Shown one piece after another: positions 8,415-18,477 of a DNA stretch of 64,000 bases (position 1 is its first letter; each line of letters starts with the position of its first letter). The stretch spans positions 757,001-821,000 of the forward strand of contig NZ_CP035503.1 of NCBI RefSeq assembly GCF_006970865.1, read 5' to 3'. This DNA is from Rhodoferax sediminis (GTDB lineage: Bacteria; Pseudomonadota; Gammaproteobacteria; Burkholderiales; Burkholderiaceae_C). A program made the translations under genes and the position numbers. The notes under the pieces were generated by a model. It had not been told where the DNA came from. It searched no databases and was given only the letters and a program-made list of their open reading frames with translations.

Positions 8415-9050
8415 GGTTCCCCACGACGGTTTCTGATCATTCGTACTTGACGAACGTGTGACTTGAAGCTGCGCCGGACACCTTCGTGCACCTCGGCGGC
8501 AATACCGGCGACCAAGCCGGGACGTTCTGTGCGAGGGGCCTGAGCGGCCAGTTCCTGCTCGTCGCCAACGTCTGCAGTCTGCATAGCTCTGCAGGCAGTA
8601 ATGTGTAAGGTGTTTCTCGCAAAGCCCCTGGCGCCATAGGGTCCGTGCCAGCCAGCGGTTCGAAATTTGCTGTTGCGTCTGCGCTCTGACTCGGCGGTGG
8701 TTAGTGTCAACGAAGTTTTGGAGCGAGCGAATTTGACGCGCCGCGCCGTGAATGCGTCGGTTAGGCAACTGCACGCGGAGTGCCGATCATGGTGATACAG
8801 GCCGGGCCAGCTCTTGACGCAGCAGGACTCAGCCTTTGCGATTGGGGAAAATTCAGAGTTAAGTGAGAAAAACGCCAGAAAATTCAGACTTAAGTGAAAC
8901 GATGGTTCAAGACTCCCTGCGTAACCTGATCCTAAGTCCTTGATATATATGAAGCTTGGATACAAGGTTAAATGGGAATCGACACTCGGCTCGATCAGTC
9001 CGACCCACCGATACAGGTGGGCAGCAAGAATCCTGCCCGCCGTCTGCTAT
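8415..9050. other. Gene-poor stretch, possible IS scar
   Basis: No reading frame here has recognisable protein character. The notable element is the direct repeat described separately at 8848-8897, which looks like an insertion-sequence end. The stretch separates the NAD cassette from the stress island and is a plausible insertion boundary. I see no tRNA and no intact transposase. Confidence 0.5.
8848..8897. repeat. 19-bp direct repeat, IS-end-like
   Basis: AAAATTCAGAGTTAAGTGA at 8848-8866 recurs as AAAATTCAGACTTAAGTGA at 8879-8897. There is one mismatch, and the copies start 31 bp apart. Closely spaced repeated motifs of this kind are typical of transposase-binding ends of insertion sequences. 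I cannot assign the family, and no partner end is visible nearby. Confidence 0.6.
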
Positions 9051-10685
<1,635 letters not shown>

Positions 10686-10698
10686 TCAATGCTTTTCG

Positions 10699-11214
10699 CT
10701 ATTGCACAGCGACCGTACCGAAGGCGGGATACACCAGCCGCGTTCGCGCGGGACCGGACACCACAGGCCGTTCAGTCTTCTCGCGGATGATGCCGTTGCG
10801 CAAGGCGCGCGCAAGGCTTTCGAATTCCTGTGAGAGGGCTTCGAGAAGATCATCGGAGGAAACAAGGCCGACCACGCCACCATCGTCGGCCACCACGAGC
10901 AAACGCCGCACGCCGCTCCGCTCCATTGACATGATGGCCTCACCCAGCGTGGCGTTGGAGGGTATGACGATAGGCGGAGTCTTTGCCAACTGGCCAATGC
11001 GGACGTCAGCACACGCTTCATCATGTCTCTTCCCCAGCACCTCGAGAGCGAGATCACGGTCAGTGACGATTCCTGCCACTTGCGGCGGCTGATCGCCTGT
11101 GACCACCACCAGCGCCCCTATGTGCTCTTCACCCATGAGCGCAGCGGCATCGCGCAGAGAGGCTTGCGCATCAATGCTGACGATTTCACGGGTACAAAGC
11201 CTGCTCATCTCCAT
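10699..11214 (-). CDS. Tandem CBS-domain protein
   Basis: Small soluble protein made of a CBS pair (about residues 10-65 and 80-140), a module that binds adenosyl nucleotides such as AMP, ATP or NAD. Repeated signatures are IGALVVV...GIVTDRDLA and GVRRLLVV...GLVSSDDLL. I choose the internal start MEMSRLCTR because GGAG lies 7 bases upstream of it; an upstream in-frame ATG at 11286 would add 24 residues without homology. Such stand-alone CBS proteins are frequent in stress islands beside universal stress proteins. It leads directly into groEL. Confidence 0.85.
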   Translation of the reverse strand: MEMSRLCTREIVSIDAQASLRDAAALMGEEHIGALVVVTGDQPPQVAGIVTDRDLALEVLGKRHDEACADVRIGQLAKTPPIVIPSNATLGEAIMSMERSGVRRLLVVADDGGVVGLVSSDDLLEALSQEFESLARALRNGIIREKTERPVVSGPARTRLVYPAFGTVAVQ

Positions 11215-11612
11215 AGGTTTCTCCAAAAAAGCTTGTGAATGACTAACATGCGTCGCGGGTTTCAAGGTTCCATTCGCATCGGACAAAGTCCAGCATCCGG
11301 ATCACACATGGTTGCAATGTGGTTACTCTAGGACCCTATGCCGTGATCAACATGATCCAGATCAAAGAAACATCGCCTCGTTTTACCGTGGTCCTCCTCG
11401 GGTCCCTTGTCTGCACACAGCCGGGAAAAGCCGGAATTTCCTGCGCACCTGAAACAGGTTCAAGAAAGGCGCTTGCCGCCTACGCGGACGTTGTCGATAT
11501 TTCTGGGCAGCGTGGCAGACGACGGCCGATTCCTTGGCAACTGTTTGAGCCAGCGCAACCCAGCTTTCGAAATCAGAGTTCAAACTGGTTCCGATAAACA
11601 AAAGGGGTCATC
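11215..11612. other. Divergent intergenic region between CBS/groEL and the PCMT-esterase gene
   Basis: No gene seen. It holds one FNR-like palindrome (separate entry) and must contain the promoters of the two divergent units. Short reading frames on both strands lack protein-like composition and ribosome-binding sites. Confidence 0.5.
11352..11365. promoter_or_regulatory. FNR/ANR-type box, one mismatch
   Basis: ATGATCCAGATCAA, differing from TTGAT-N4-ATCAA only at the first base. On the minus strand it reads TTGATCTGGATCAT. It lies about 140 bp before the CBS start and about 250 bp before the PCMT-esterase start, so either unit could be the target. A single degenerate site alone is weak evidence; similar boxes elsewhere in the same island raise it. 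Confidence 0.5.
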
Positions 11613-13601
11613 ATGTCGAATATCGACTTTGAGCAACTTCGCGTCGCCATGGTGGAAGATCAGATTGCGGGCCGGGGCGTGCGCGCTAGCGACGTGCTTG
11701 AGGCCATGCGCGCGGTGCCTCGCGAGGTGTTCCTGCCGGAGCCGCTGCAGGAGTTTGCCTACGAGGACGCAGCGCTGAGGATTGACGAGGAACGAACCCT
11801 CCCTCAACCCTACCTCGTCGCGCTCATGGCCGAAGCGCTGTCGATCCGCGAGCATGCGAGGGTCCTCGAGATCGGCACCGGTTCTGGTTACGCAACGGCG
11901 GTCCTCTGCCGCCTTGCCGCAAAGGTCTATAGCATCGAGTCGAACGCCGCATTGGCGGCGAAAGCGGCGGCCGTCCTGCACAGCCTGCGATGTGCCCATG
12001 TGCAGATCGTGCACACCGATGCCAACCGGGGGCTGCCGGAGCATGGACCTTTCGATGCGATCTTCGTAAATCCCGGCGGGTCGGAGTTCGTAGGGGCGCT
12101 GAAACCGCAACTCGCGATAGGGGGACGCATGGTGGTATCGGCAGGCACCGATCCGGCCGTTCGGGAACTGATTCGCGTGACGCGTACAGGGCCCGACGAT
12201 TACACGGTCGAGGATATCGCCGATGTCAGGGTGGCGCCGCTGGATGTAGACGCCGAACGGATCCGCTCCCGCCAGGCTGAATGGCCCCGGGCTGGCTCGG
12301 CGGACGCGCTCCTGGCACAGACCATCGCCGGGGCTTGCGAACGGTTCGAATCCATCGAATCCGTGGATCTGGCGCCTTTGCTCGATCGCATCGGCGACGC
12401 CCGCGTCGTGCTGCTTGGCGAGGCGACCCACGGCACCTCGGAGTTCTATCGGATGCGTGAGCGCATTTCGCGCGAACTTATCGAGCGCAAGGACTTCGAC
12501 TTCATCGCCATCGAAGGCGACTGGCCCGATGCGGCCCGCATCGACCGCTACGTGCGCCATGCCGGTCACCGCCCTTCGCAATGGTCTGCCTTCGCTCGTT
12601 TTCCGGTGTGGATGTGGCGCAACCAGGAGGTTCGCACCTTCATCCATTGGCTCCGGACCCACAATGCCGGGCTCGCCGAGGGCGACAGGGTCGCATTCCA
12701 TGGCCTCGACCTGTACAGCCTCTACAACTCGATCCATTCGGTCGTCGGCTACCTGGAGGATGTCGATCCGCCCACTGCCGGAATTGCGCGCCGACGCTAT
12801 GGATGCCTGACGCCCTGGCAGTCGGATCCGGCCAGCTATGGCTACGCGGCGCTGAATGCGCAATATCGCAGCTGCGAACCAGAAGTGGTTTCGATGCTGG
12901 GAGACCTGCTGCGCAGGGAGCAGCGCTACGCCGCGCAGGACGGCGAACGCTTTCTCGATGCCGTGCAGAATGCCCGCCTTGTCGCCAATGCGGAGCGCTA
13001 TTACCGCACGATGTACTATGGCTCGCGCGCCTCCTGGAATCTGCGCGACGGCCACATGTTCGAGACCCTGAAGAGTTTGCTGGATTTTCACGGACCGCAG
13101 AGCAAGGCCATTGTCTGGGCGCACAACTCGCACGTCGGCGATGCGAGGGCCACCGAGATGTCGCATCGCGGCGAACACAACATCGGGCAGCTGTGCCGGA
13201 TGGACTTCGGCCTTGGCGCCTACCTGATCGGGTTTGGCACGCACACCGGCTCCGTCGCCGCGGCATCCGATTGGGACGGACCGATGGAGATCAAGCCGGT
13301 ACGCGTATCGATGGCCGGGAGCTACGAGCGGCTTTGCCACGAATCGAATGTTGCAAGCTTTATCCTGCCGCTGCCAAACCCGGCGTCTGCGGACTTGGTG
13401 GCGGGCCTGTCGCAGCCGCGGCTGGAGCGCGCGATCGGCGTGATCTACCGGCCCGAGACCGAGTTGCAGAGTCACTACTTCCAGGCCGTGCTTACGCGGC
13501 AATTCGATGAGTACATCTGGCTGGACCAGACCCGCGCCGTCACACCCCTCGAAACCGAGACAACCGAGGGCCTGCCCGACACCTATCCCTTCGGACTGTG
13601 A
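11613..13601 (+). CDS. Fusion: protein-L-isoaspartate methyltransferase + erythromycin esterase-like
   Basis: A 662-residue two-domain protein. Residues about 5-205 are a PCMT-type SAM methyltransferase for repair of isoaspartyl residues: VPREVFLP near the start, then the SAM-binding LEIGTGSGY at 85-93. Residues about 245-650 are an erythromycin-esterase-family domain with LGEATHGTSEFYRMR (268-281), EGDWPDA and WAHNSHVGDA carrying the conserved His and Glu residues. The domains are joined by a short linker in one uninterrupted frame. Many members of the esterase family are not known to act on macrolides, so antibiotic resistance should not be assumed. The neighbours (chaperonin, protease, repair polymerase, UspA) point to stress survival. 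Confidence 0.9.
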   Translation: MSNIDFEQLRVAMVEDQIAGRGVRASDVLEAMRAVPREVFLPEPLQEFAYEDAALRIDEERTLPQPYLVALMAEALSIREHARVLEIGTGSGYATAVLCRLAAKVYSIESNAALAAKAAAVLHSLRCAHVQIVHTDANRGLPEHGPFDAIFVNPGGSEFVGALKPQLAIGGRMVVSAGTDPAVRELIRVTRTGPDDYTVEDIADVRVAPLDVDAERIRSRQAEWPRAGSADALLAQTIAGACERFESIESVDLAPLLDRIGDARVVLLGEATHGTSEFYRMRERISRELIERKDFDFIAIEGDWPDAARIDRYVRHAGHRPSQWSAFARFPVWMWRNQEVRTFIHWLRTHNAGLAEGDRVAFHGLDLYSLYNSIHSVVGYLEDVDPPTAGIARRRYGCLTPWQSDPASYGYAALNAQYRSCEPEVVSMLGDLLRREQRYAAQDGERFLDAVQNARLVANAERYYRTMYYGSRASWNLRDGHMFETLKSLLDFHGPQSKAIVWAHNSHVGDARATEMSHRGEHNIGQLCRMDFGLGAYLIGFGTHTGSVAAASDWDGPMEIKPVRVSMAGSYERLCHESNVASFILPLPNPASADLVAGLSQPRLERAIGVIYRPETELQSHYFQAVLTRQFDEYIWLDQTRAVTPLETETTEGLPDTYPFGL

Positions 13602-13675
13602 CCGGGGAATCTCCATGCCGATTCGTTACTCTGCTCCTTCGGCTCCACAGAGGTTTGAAAACACGCAGCATTGCC

Positions 13676-13717
13676 TTGATCTATATCAAGGCATTCCGCA
13701 TAGGGCCGAACTAGACT
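13676..13717 (+). promoter_or_regulatory. Perfect FNR/ANR box with class II-spaced promoter
   Basis: TTGATCTATATCAA (13676-13689) matches the FNR consensus TTGAT-N4-ATCAA exactly. A -10-like TAGACT lies at 13712-13717. Its centre is 32 bp from the box centre, the distance expected for a class II FNR-dependent promoter (box at -41.5). The predicted transcript would begin near 13724, just before the structured leader. Confidence 0.7.
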
Positions 13718-13723
13718 GTGCTT

Positions 13724-13915
13724 ACTGGAGAGGAAAAGGTGAAACACTGGATCCTCGAAGGTGAAAGTGAGGGTTCCCCCGTTGCGGGGAGTTCGCGGTA
13801 TCTGCCCGATGCCGTGGGGTGAAGGCAACCTCAGACCGCTCGTGTGCCATGGCGCCTGGGTGGGGACCTTCACCAGGCCCGCCGTTCCGTAGGGAATGGC
13901 GGGCCTTCTCGTTTT
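13724..13915 (+). promoter_or_regulatory. Structured RNA leader with intrinsic terminator, riboswitch-like
   Basis: A closing stem GGTGAA (13760-13765) / TTCACC (13869-13874) encloses several hairpins, among them CCCCG-TTG-CGGGG at 13777-13789. A 13-bp terminator stem (13876-13888 with 13893-13905, loop GTAG, one G-T wobble) is followed by a T-rich run. Segments such as GTGAGGGTTCCCC recall Mg2+ M-box leaders. GGGGAG and GACCTT recall the yybP-ykoY Mn2+ element. Neither match is good enough to name a class. Confidence 0.55.
13876..13915 (+). terminator. Rho-independent terminator of the leader
   Basis: GGCCCGCCGTTCC pairs with GGAATGGCGGGCC over 13 bp with one wobble and a 4-nt loop, followed by TTCTCGTTTT. 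It lies upstream of any gene on this strand, so it either attenuates a downstream gene or ends a small RNA. Confidence 0.85.
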
Positions 13916-13985
13916 GATGGACTTTTCTGCGCAGAAGCCCGCGGTTTCGATGCGCACCGGTATTCCTGTCCACAAGGAGATTCAC

Positions 13986-14036
13986 ATGATTACCGCAGAC
14001 AGTGCCGGCTGGGGTCCTATCCCGGCGTCGCAATGA
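13986..14036 (+). CDS. Orphan 16-codon ORF, possible remnant of a lost gene's start
   Basis: ATG preceded by AAGGAG with 6-nt spacing, the best ribosome-binding site in this intergenic region, encodes only MITADSAGWGPIPASQ before a stop. It lies 70 bases after the leader terminator, where a leader-controlled gene should begin. It may be the stub of a deleted gene or a leader peptide. No homology can be assigned. Confidence 0.35.
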   Translation: MITADSAGWGPIPASQ

Positions 14037-14066
14037 CCACCAGCCCGGCGCCGATCGCCTCAGTAC

Positions 14067-15878
14067 ATGCCGATCGTCAATTCCGATGTTGCGGGGGTTT
14101 TCGAGGAGATCGCCGATCTGCTCGAGGTGCAAGGTGCCAACAGCTTCCGCGTGCGTGCCTACCGCAATGCGGCGCACATGCTGGGTGAGCTTGGAACGAA
14201 CATCAAATCCATGATCGACCGCGGCGCGGACCTCGATGCGCTGCCGGGTATCGGCCCTGATCTTGCAGGCAAGATCAGCGAGGTCGTTCGTACCGGGCAC
14301 TGCGCCCTGCTGGACGAGTTGCGCACCCAGTTGCCGCCGGCCGTTACCGAACTGCTGAAAATCCCGGGGATCGGCGCCAAGCGCGCACGCGCGCTGCACC
14401 AGGCGCTCGGTATCGGAACATTGCAGGATCTGCATCGGGCCGCCGAGCAAGGCCGATTGCGCACCGTGCAGGGCATCGGGCCGAAGATACAGCAGTCCAT
14501 CCTTGAGGCCACGGCCATCCGCCTGAAGGCACCGCGACGCTACAAGCTCTCGCTGGCCACGCAAGTGGGCGAAGCGCTGTGCCTGGAACTCTCCAGGGTG
14601 CCGGGCGTGCTGGAGGTCCAGGTCGCGGGCAGCTTGCGCCGGCAACGCGATACGGTGGGCGACCTCGACATGGTGGCGGCCGTCGAACGCGACAGCCCGG
14701 TCATGGACCGCTTCGTGTCCGCCGCGGACGGCCGGCACGTGCTCAGCAAGGGACGCACCCGGGCCAGTGTCGTGCTGGCCAGCGGATTGCAGGTCGATCT
14801 GCGCGCGGTTCCGCGCGAAAGCTTCGGCGCAGCATGGCTCTACTTCACCGGCTCGAAGGCGCACAACATCGCACTGAGGCAGCGTGCGCGCGAAGCAGGG
14901 TTGAAGCTCAACGAGTACGGCGTATTCCGGGGCGAGCGGCGCATCGCGGGCGACACGGAAGCGTCCGTGTACCTCGCCCTTGGCCTTCCCTTCATCGAAC
15001 CCGAGCTGCGCGAGCAGCTCGGCGAGATCGATGCGGCGCTGTCGCACAGCCTGCCTGCGCTGGTGCAGCGCAGCGACCTGCGCGGCGACCTCCATGCGCA
15101 TACACGCGAGAGCGATGGCCGCGAGAGCCTCGAAGCCATGGCGGCGGCGGCCCGCGCGCGCGGCCTCGAGTACCTGGCGGTCACCGACCATTCGCCGCGG
15201 CTCGCGCTGGCCCATGGCCTCGACGCCGGCCGGCTCGCACAACAGATCGATCGCATCGACGCGCTCAATGCCCGGCTCGATGGCATCGTACTGCTGAAGG
15301 GCATCGAGGTGGACATCCTGGAGGACGGAAGGCTGGACCTGCCAGATGCCGTCCTGCGGCGCCTGGATCTGGTCGTCGGCGCCATCCACCATCGCTTCGA
15401 CCTGTCGCGCGACAAGCAGACCGACCGGCTGCTGCACGCCATGGACCATCCGTGTTTCAGCATCCTGGCGCATCCGACTGCGCGCCTGATCGACGAGCGG
15501 CCTGGCTGCGACTTCGATCTCCCTCGCGTGATCCGCAAGGCGCGTGAACGCGGCTGCTTCCTGGAACTCAATGCACATCCCGCCCGGCTCGACCTGAACG
15601 ACATCGCCTGCCGCATGGCGAAGGACGAAGGTGTGCTCGTGAGCATCGCCTCCGATGCGCACAGCTCGGTCGAGTTCGACAACCTGCGCTTCGGCATCGG
15701 TCAGGCGCGACGCGGCTGGCTGGAACCGGGCGACGTCCTCAACACCCGAAGCCTGGGCGCATTGCGAAGTCTTCTGTCGGGGACGATGGACAAGCCGCCG
15801 CCCGCTCAGCGGGTCGGCGCGGCCGTCAATGTCAGGACGACGGCCGAAAGCGTCGATCCGGGCACGCCGAGCCGTTGA
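14067..15878 (+). CDS. polX: DNA polymerase/3'-5' exonuclease PolX
   Basis: Family X polymerase for gap-filling repair, 603 residues. Helix-hairpin-helix segments occur at about residues 58-75 and 98-112 and again at 134-145 (PGIGPDLAGK, PGIGAKRARA, QGIGPKIQQS). The nucleotidyltransferase motif GSLRRQRDTVGDLDMV spans about 188-203, with a third Asp in LQVDLRAV near 244. The C-terminal PHP phosphoesterase domain begins at RGDLHAHTRESDG (about 339) and continues through VTDHSPR and ASDAHS, giving nuclease and phosphatase activity. I keep the MPIVNSDVAGVF start because it matches family N-termini, although the ribosome-binding site is poor. It converges with ftsH, separated by about 30 bp. Confidence 0.94.
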   Translation: MPIVNSDVAGVFEEIADLLEVQGANSFRVRAYRNAAHMLGELGTNIKSMIDRGADLDALPGIGPDLAGKISEVVRTGHCALLDELRTQLPPAVTELLKIPGIGAKRARALHQALGIGTLQDLHRAAEQGRLRTVQGIGPKIQQSILEATAIRLKAPRRYKLSLATQVGEALCLELSRVPGVLEVQVAGSLRRQRDTVGDLDMVAAVERDSPVMDRFVSAADGRHVLSKGRTRASVVLASGLQVDLRAVPRESFGAAWLYFTGSKAHNIALRQRAREAGLKLNEYGVFRGERRIAGDTEASVYLALGLPFIEPELREQLGEIDAALSHSLPALVQRSDLRGDLHAHTRESDGRESLEAMAAAARARGLEYLAVTDHSPRLALAHGLDAGRLAQQIDRIDALNARLDGIVLLKGIEVDILEDGRLDLPDAVLRRLDLVVGAIHHRFDLSRDKQTDRLLHAMDHPCFSILAHPTARLIDERPGCDFDLPRVIRKARERGCFLELNAHPARLDLNDIACRMAKDEGVLVSIASDAHSSVEFDNLRFGIGQARRGWLEPGDVLNTRSLGALRSLLSGTMDKPPPAQRVGAAVNVRTTAESVDPGTPSR

Positions 15879-15907
15879 CCAGACTCATTGCGCCAGCATG
15901 AGTTCGG

Positions 15908-17764
15908 CTACGCCTCCAGGCTGCCTCCGGCAGGTGCACTGCGGGACGCATCCGGGCTTGAGACGAGTGCCAGCAATTCGGCCTCATCGAGCGTTTCCCT
16001 GTTGATCAGTGCGCGCACGCACCGGTCCAGGATCTCGCGCCGGTCGCGGAGCAATTGGGTCGCTCGTTGGGTCTCCTGTTCGATCAGGCCCTGAACGGCA
16101 TCGTCGATGCGCTGCGCGGTCTTTTCACCGGCTGCGGCAGAGGTGGTCGTGGATGCCGCATCGGTCGGTGAGTCCAGAAAAGGAGAACGCTGCTCGGCAT
16201 AGACCACGGGTCCGAGGCCGCTGTCCATTCCGTAGCGCAGCACCATGTCACGTGCCAGGTTCGTCGCCTTGACCAGGTCATCGGCCGCTCCCGTCGTGGG
16301 CTCGCCGAACACGAGCAATTCGGCGGCGCGGCCGCCGAGCAATACCGCGAGCCTGTCGAGCAGCTCTCCGCGGCGCAGCAAGTGCCGGTCTTCCGAGGGA
16401 CGCTGCAGCGTATAGCCCAGCGCGCCGATGCCGTGCGGGACGATCGACACCTTGTGCACCTTGTCGGCGCCCGGCAGGGCCAATGCCGTCAGTGCATGAC
16501 CGAGTTCGTGCGTGGCCGCCAGTTCGCGCTCTTGTGGGCCAAGGATGCGGTTCTTTCTTTCGATCCCCGCAACGATGCGTTCGATCGCCTGCGTGAAATC
16601 TGCCAGCGTCACCGCATCGGCGTTGCGCCGCGTGGCGATCAGCGCGGCCTCATTGACCACATTCGCGAGATCCGCGCCGGCAAATCCGACCGTGATGGCC
16701 GCGACCTGGTCGAGATCCACGTCCTCGGCCAGGCGGATCTTGCGGGCATGCACCTGCAGGATCGCGGCACGGCCGATGCGGTCCGGCCGGTCGACGAGAA
16801 CCTGGCGATCGAAGCGCCCGGCACGCAGCAGCGCCGGATCCAGCGTCTCGGGCCGATTCGTCGCAGCGAGCAGCACGACACCGACGCTTGGATCGAAGCC
16901 ATCGAGTTCCACCAGCAGTTGGTTGAGCGTCTGCTCGCGCTCGTCCTGTCCCCCGGCCATCGGGAAGGCGGTGCGGGCCCGGCCGAGCGCATCGAGCTCG
17001 TCGATGAAGATGATGGCGGGCGCGTTCGCGCGGGCCTGCTCGAACAGGTCGCGCACCCGCGCCGCCCCCACGCCGACGAACATCTCGATGAACTCCGAGC
17101 CGCTGATCGAAAAGAAGGCAACGCCCGCTTCGCCCGCCACGGCGCGCGCCAACAGCGTCTTGCCGGTGCCGGTGGGCCCCATCAGGAGCACCCCTTTTGG
17201 GATGCGCGCGCCCAACCGTCCGTGCTCCTTCGGATTCTTGAGGAAGTCGACGATCTCCTGCAGTTCGGACTTTGCCTCGTCGACGCCGGCAACGTCCGCG
17301 AAACGCACGCCCGTGCTCTTCTCCATGTAGATCTTTGCCTTGCTCTTGCCGATGCCCAGCAGCCCGCCGCCAATGCCACCACCGGCACGCCGAAGCACAA
17401 GGCTCCAGAGGCCAAAGAGCAGCAGGGCGGGAAGAATCCAGGAAAGCAGGCCCTGCAGCCAGTTCGAGCCTCGCACCCGCTGGTAGGGAACTCCGAAGCC
17501 TGCGAGATGCTCCGCCATTTGCGGCTCCATCACGATCGCCGCCACGGTTTGCTTGCCGCCGCTCTCGGGGATCTTGAGGCGCCCGGTGATGATCGAATCA
17601 CCGACCGTGACCTCCGCGATCTTCCCTTCCCGCAACTGCTCCTCGAAAGCGCTGTAGGGAACCATCTCGATGCTGCGACTCTGTTCCCAGTAGTCCCACG
17701 CAATCACGATCAGCGCGATCGCGAGAAGCACGGTTCCCAGGTTGAGCTGTACCCGGTTCTTCAT
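15908..17764 (-). CDS. ftsH: ATP-dependent zinc metalloprotease FtsH, island copy
   Basis: Membrane-anchored AAA+ protease of 618 residues. Transmembrane segments lie at about residues 10-24 and 103-124, with a periplasmic domain between. The AAA domain has Walker A GPTGTGKT (196-203), Walker [10 protein letters not shown] (about 251-259) and a second region of homology around [21 protein letters not shown]. The zinc site is HELGH (419-423), where most FtsH proteins have HEAGH; the His and Glu ligands are kept. The C-terminal tail is Ser/Thr/Ala-rich before the final helix. It starts 7 bp after a small cytochrome c gene on the same strand, an unusual partner. Most likely an accessory quality-control copy in addition to a housekeeping FtsH elsewhere. 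Confidence 0.93.
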   Translation of the reverse strand: MKNRVQLNLGTVLLAIALIVIAWDYWEQSRSIEMVPYSAFEEQLREGKIAEVTVGDSIITGRLKIPESGGKQTVAAIVMEPQMAEHLAGFGVPYQRVRGSNWLQGLLSWILPALLLFGLWSLVLRRAGGGIGGGLLGIGKSKAKIYMEKSTGVRFADVAGVDEAKSELQEIVDFLKNPKEHGRLGARIPKGVLLMGPTGTGKTLLARAVAGEAGVAFFSISGSEFIEMFVGVGAARVRDLFEQARANAPAIIFIDELDALGRARTAFPMAGGQDEREQTLNQLLVELDGFDPSVGVVLLAATNRPETLDPALLRAGRFDRQVLVDRPDRIGRAAILQVHARKIRLAEDVDLDQVAAITVGFAGADLANVVNEAALIATRRNADAVTLADFTQAIERIVAGIERKNRILGPQERELAATHELGHALTALALPGADKVHKVSIVPHGIGALGYTLQRPSEDRHLLRRGELLDRLAVLLGGRAAELLVFGEPTTGAADDLVKATNLARDMVLRYGMDSGLGPVVYAEQRSPFLDSPTDAASTTTSAAAGEKTAQRIDDAVQGLIEQETQRATQLLRDRREILDRCVRALINRETLDEAELLALVSSPDASRSAPAGGSLEA

Positions 17765-17771
17765 ACCGCGA

Positions 17772-18101
17772 TCAGGGGCGCTCGCTTCCCGCCGGCGTCA
17801 GGACCACGGGCGCAGCGGAGGGCGGGTTGAATCCATAGAAGCGATCGTTGAGGTATTGTGTGACAGCGACGATGTCTTCCTCGCTCCAGTTCAACGATCC
17901 CGTGGCTTGCCAACGCACTACTTGCGCCTGCAGGCTGTTCCAGTCCTCGGCCAGTCTCCGGTCTCGCCAATGCACCTGCGTCGTATGACAGGCAATGCAG
18001 TGCGTCGCGTACAGGAGTTCTCCGCGCGACTGAGCATGGGCTGGCACGCCGAACAGCGCCGCGACGGCCAGAACGTATGCTGAAAAGGGTTGCATGATCA
18101 T
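17772..18101 (-). CDS. Small periplasmic c-type cytochrome
   Basis: A 109-residue exported monohaem cytochrome. An N-terminal signal peptide ([24 protein letters not shown], cleavage after AHA) is followed by the haem motif CIACH at about residues 35-39 and the segment [14 protein letters not shown]. Start choice: GAGGAG lies 7 nt before the ATG at 18101, and an ATG two codons further in is also possible. It is immediately upstream of ftsH, with an intergenic gap of 7 bp. The redox partner is unknown. The pairing with a protease behind an FNR-like box suggests a role under low oxygen or respiratory stress, which is inference. Confidence 0.85.
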   Translation of the reverse strand: MIMQPFSAYVLAVAALFGVPAHAQSRGELLYATHCIACHTTQVHWRDRRLAEDWNSLQAQVVRWQATGSLNWSEEDIVAVTQYLNDRFYGFNPPSAAPVVLTPAGSERP

Positions 18102-18188
18102 GGAGCCGCTCCTCATCCACGTCGCCGCATCCGGGAAACTGCCAGCGACGACGATGAGCCAGCATCGCGCAACCACCTGGCCCACACC

Positions 18189-18202
18189 TTGATGCAGCGC
18201 AA
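18189..18202. promoter_or_regulatory. FNR-like site, cytochrome c side
   Basis: TTGATGCAGCGCAA, centred about 95 bp before the cytochrome c start codon. The left half is a perfect FNR half-site and the right half deviates (CGCAA instead of ATCAA). The same variant occurs on the uspA side. Confidence 0.45.
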
Positions 18203-18372
18203 TGACAGACGATGTCTCCATCAATCGGGAACGGTCGGCGTTTCGCCTGTGCGCGATCAAACGCCGGCGGCGGTGCCCGATCTGGCGCCGATCGTCGCAG
18301 CGGGCCGAATTGTCATTGCCGTGAGCGATAGCCTCGCAACGGGTGCCTGGGCCCCCCGGGGGACAGCAGACC

Positions 18373-18386
18373 TTGATCTGGCGCAA
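18373..18386. promoter_or_regulatory. FNR-like site, uspA side
   Basis: TTGATCTGGCGCAA, centred about 98 bp before the uspA start codon. It has the same deviating right half as the site on the cytochrome side. Two identical variants at mirror positions are unlikely to be chance. Confidence 0.5.
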
Positions 18387-18477
18387 GCCTCGCCGCTTGC
18401 GGTTGGCGAAGAATGGATGAACTCGCCGCAGCGGCCGGCGGTGAGCCCATCCGTGACGCGGCTCGCAAGGAAGAAGC

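Larger units (their letters stand above)
13602..14066. other. Intergenic region with promoter, structured leader and orphan micro-ORF
   Basis: The 465 bases between the PCMT-esterase gene and polX hold a perfect FNR box, a correctly spaced -10-like hexamer, a structured leader ending in a strong terminator, then a good ribosome-binding site and a 16-codon frame. The parts are listed separately. This is the layout of a regulated leader whose main gene is no longer present. Confidence 0.65.
18102..18477. other. Divergent promoter region of cytochrome c/ftsH and uspA
   Basis: No gene seen. It contains two copies of TTGAT-N4-CGCAA placed symmetrically, each about 90 bp from the start codon of one of the two divergent genes (separate entries). 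Confidence 0.6.

Noticed and set aside
8175..8965. Minus-strand frames across the gene-poor stretch
   Set aside because: They overlap the nrtR-like gene, lack domains, and show no start signals; at best debris.
11613..13601. Macrolide-resistance gene
   Set aside because: The erythromycin-esterase fold is shared by many proteins of other function, and fusion to a repair methyltransferase in a stress island argues against resistance as the role.
13722..15662. Minus-strand frame opposite polX and the structured leader
   Set aside because: No motif, antisense composition; PolX motifs on the plus strand are complete.
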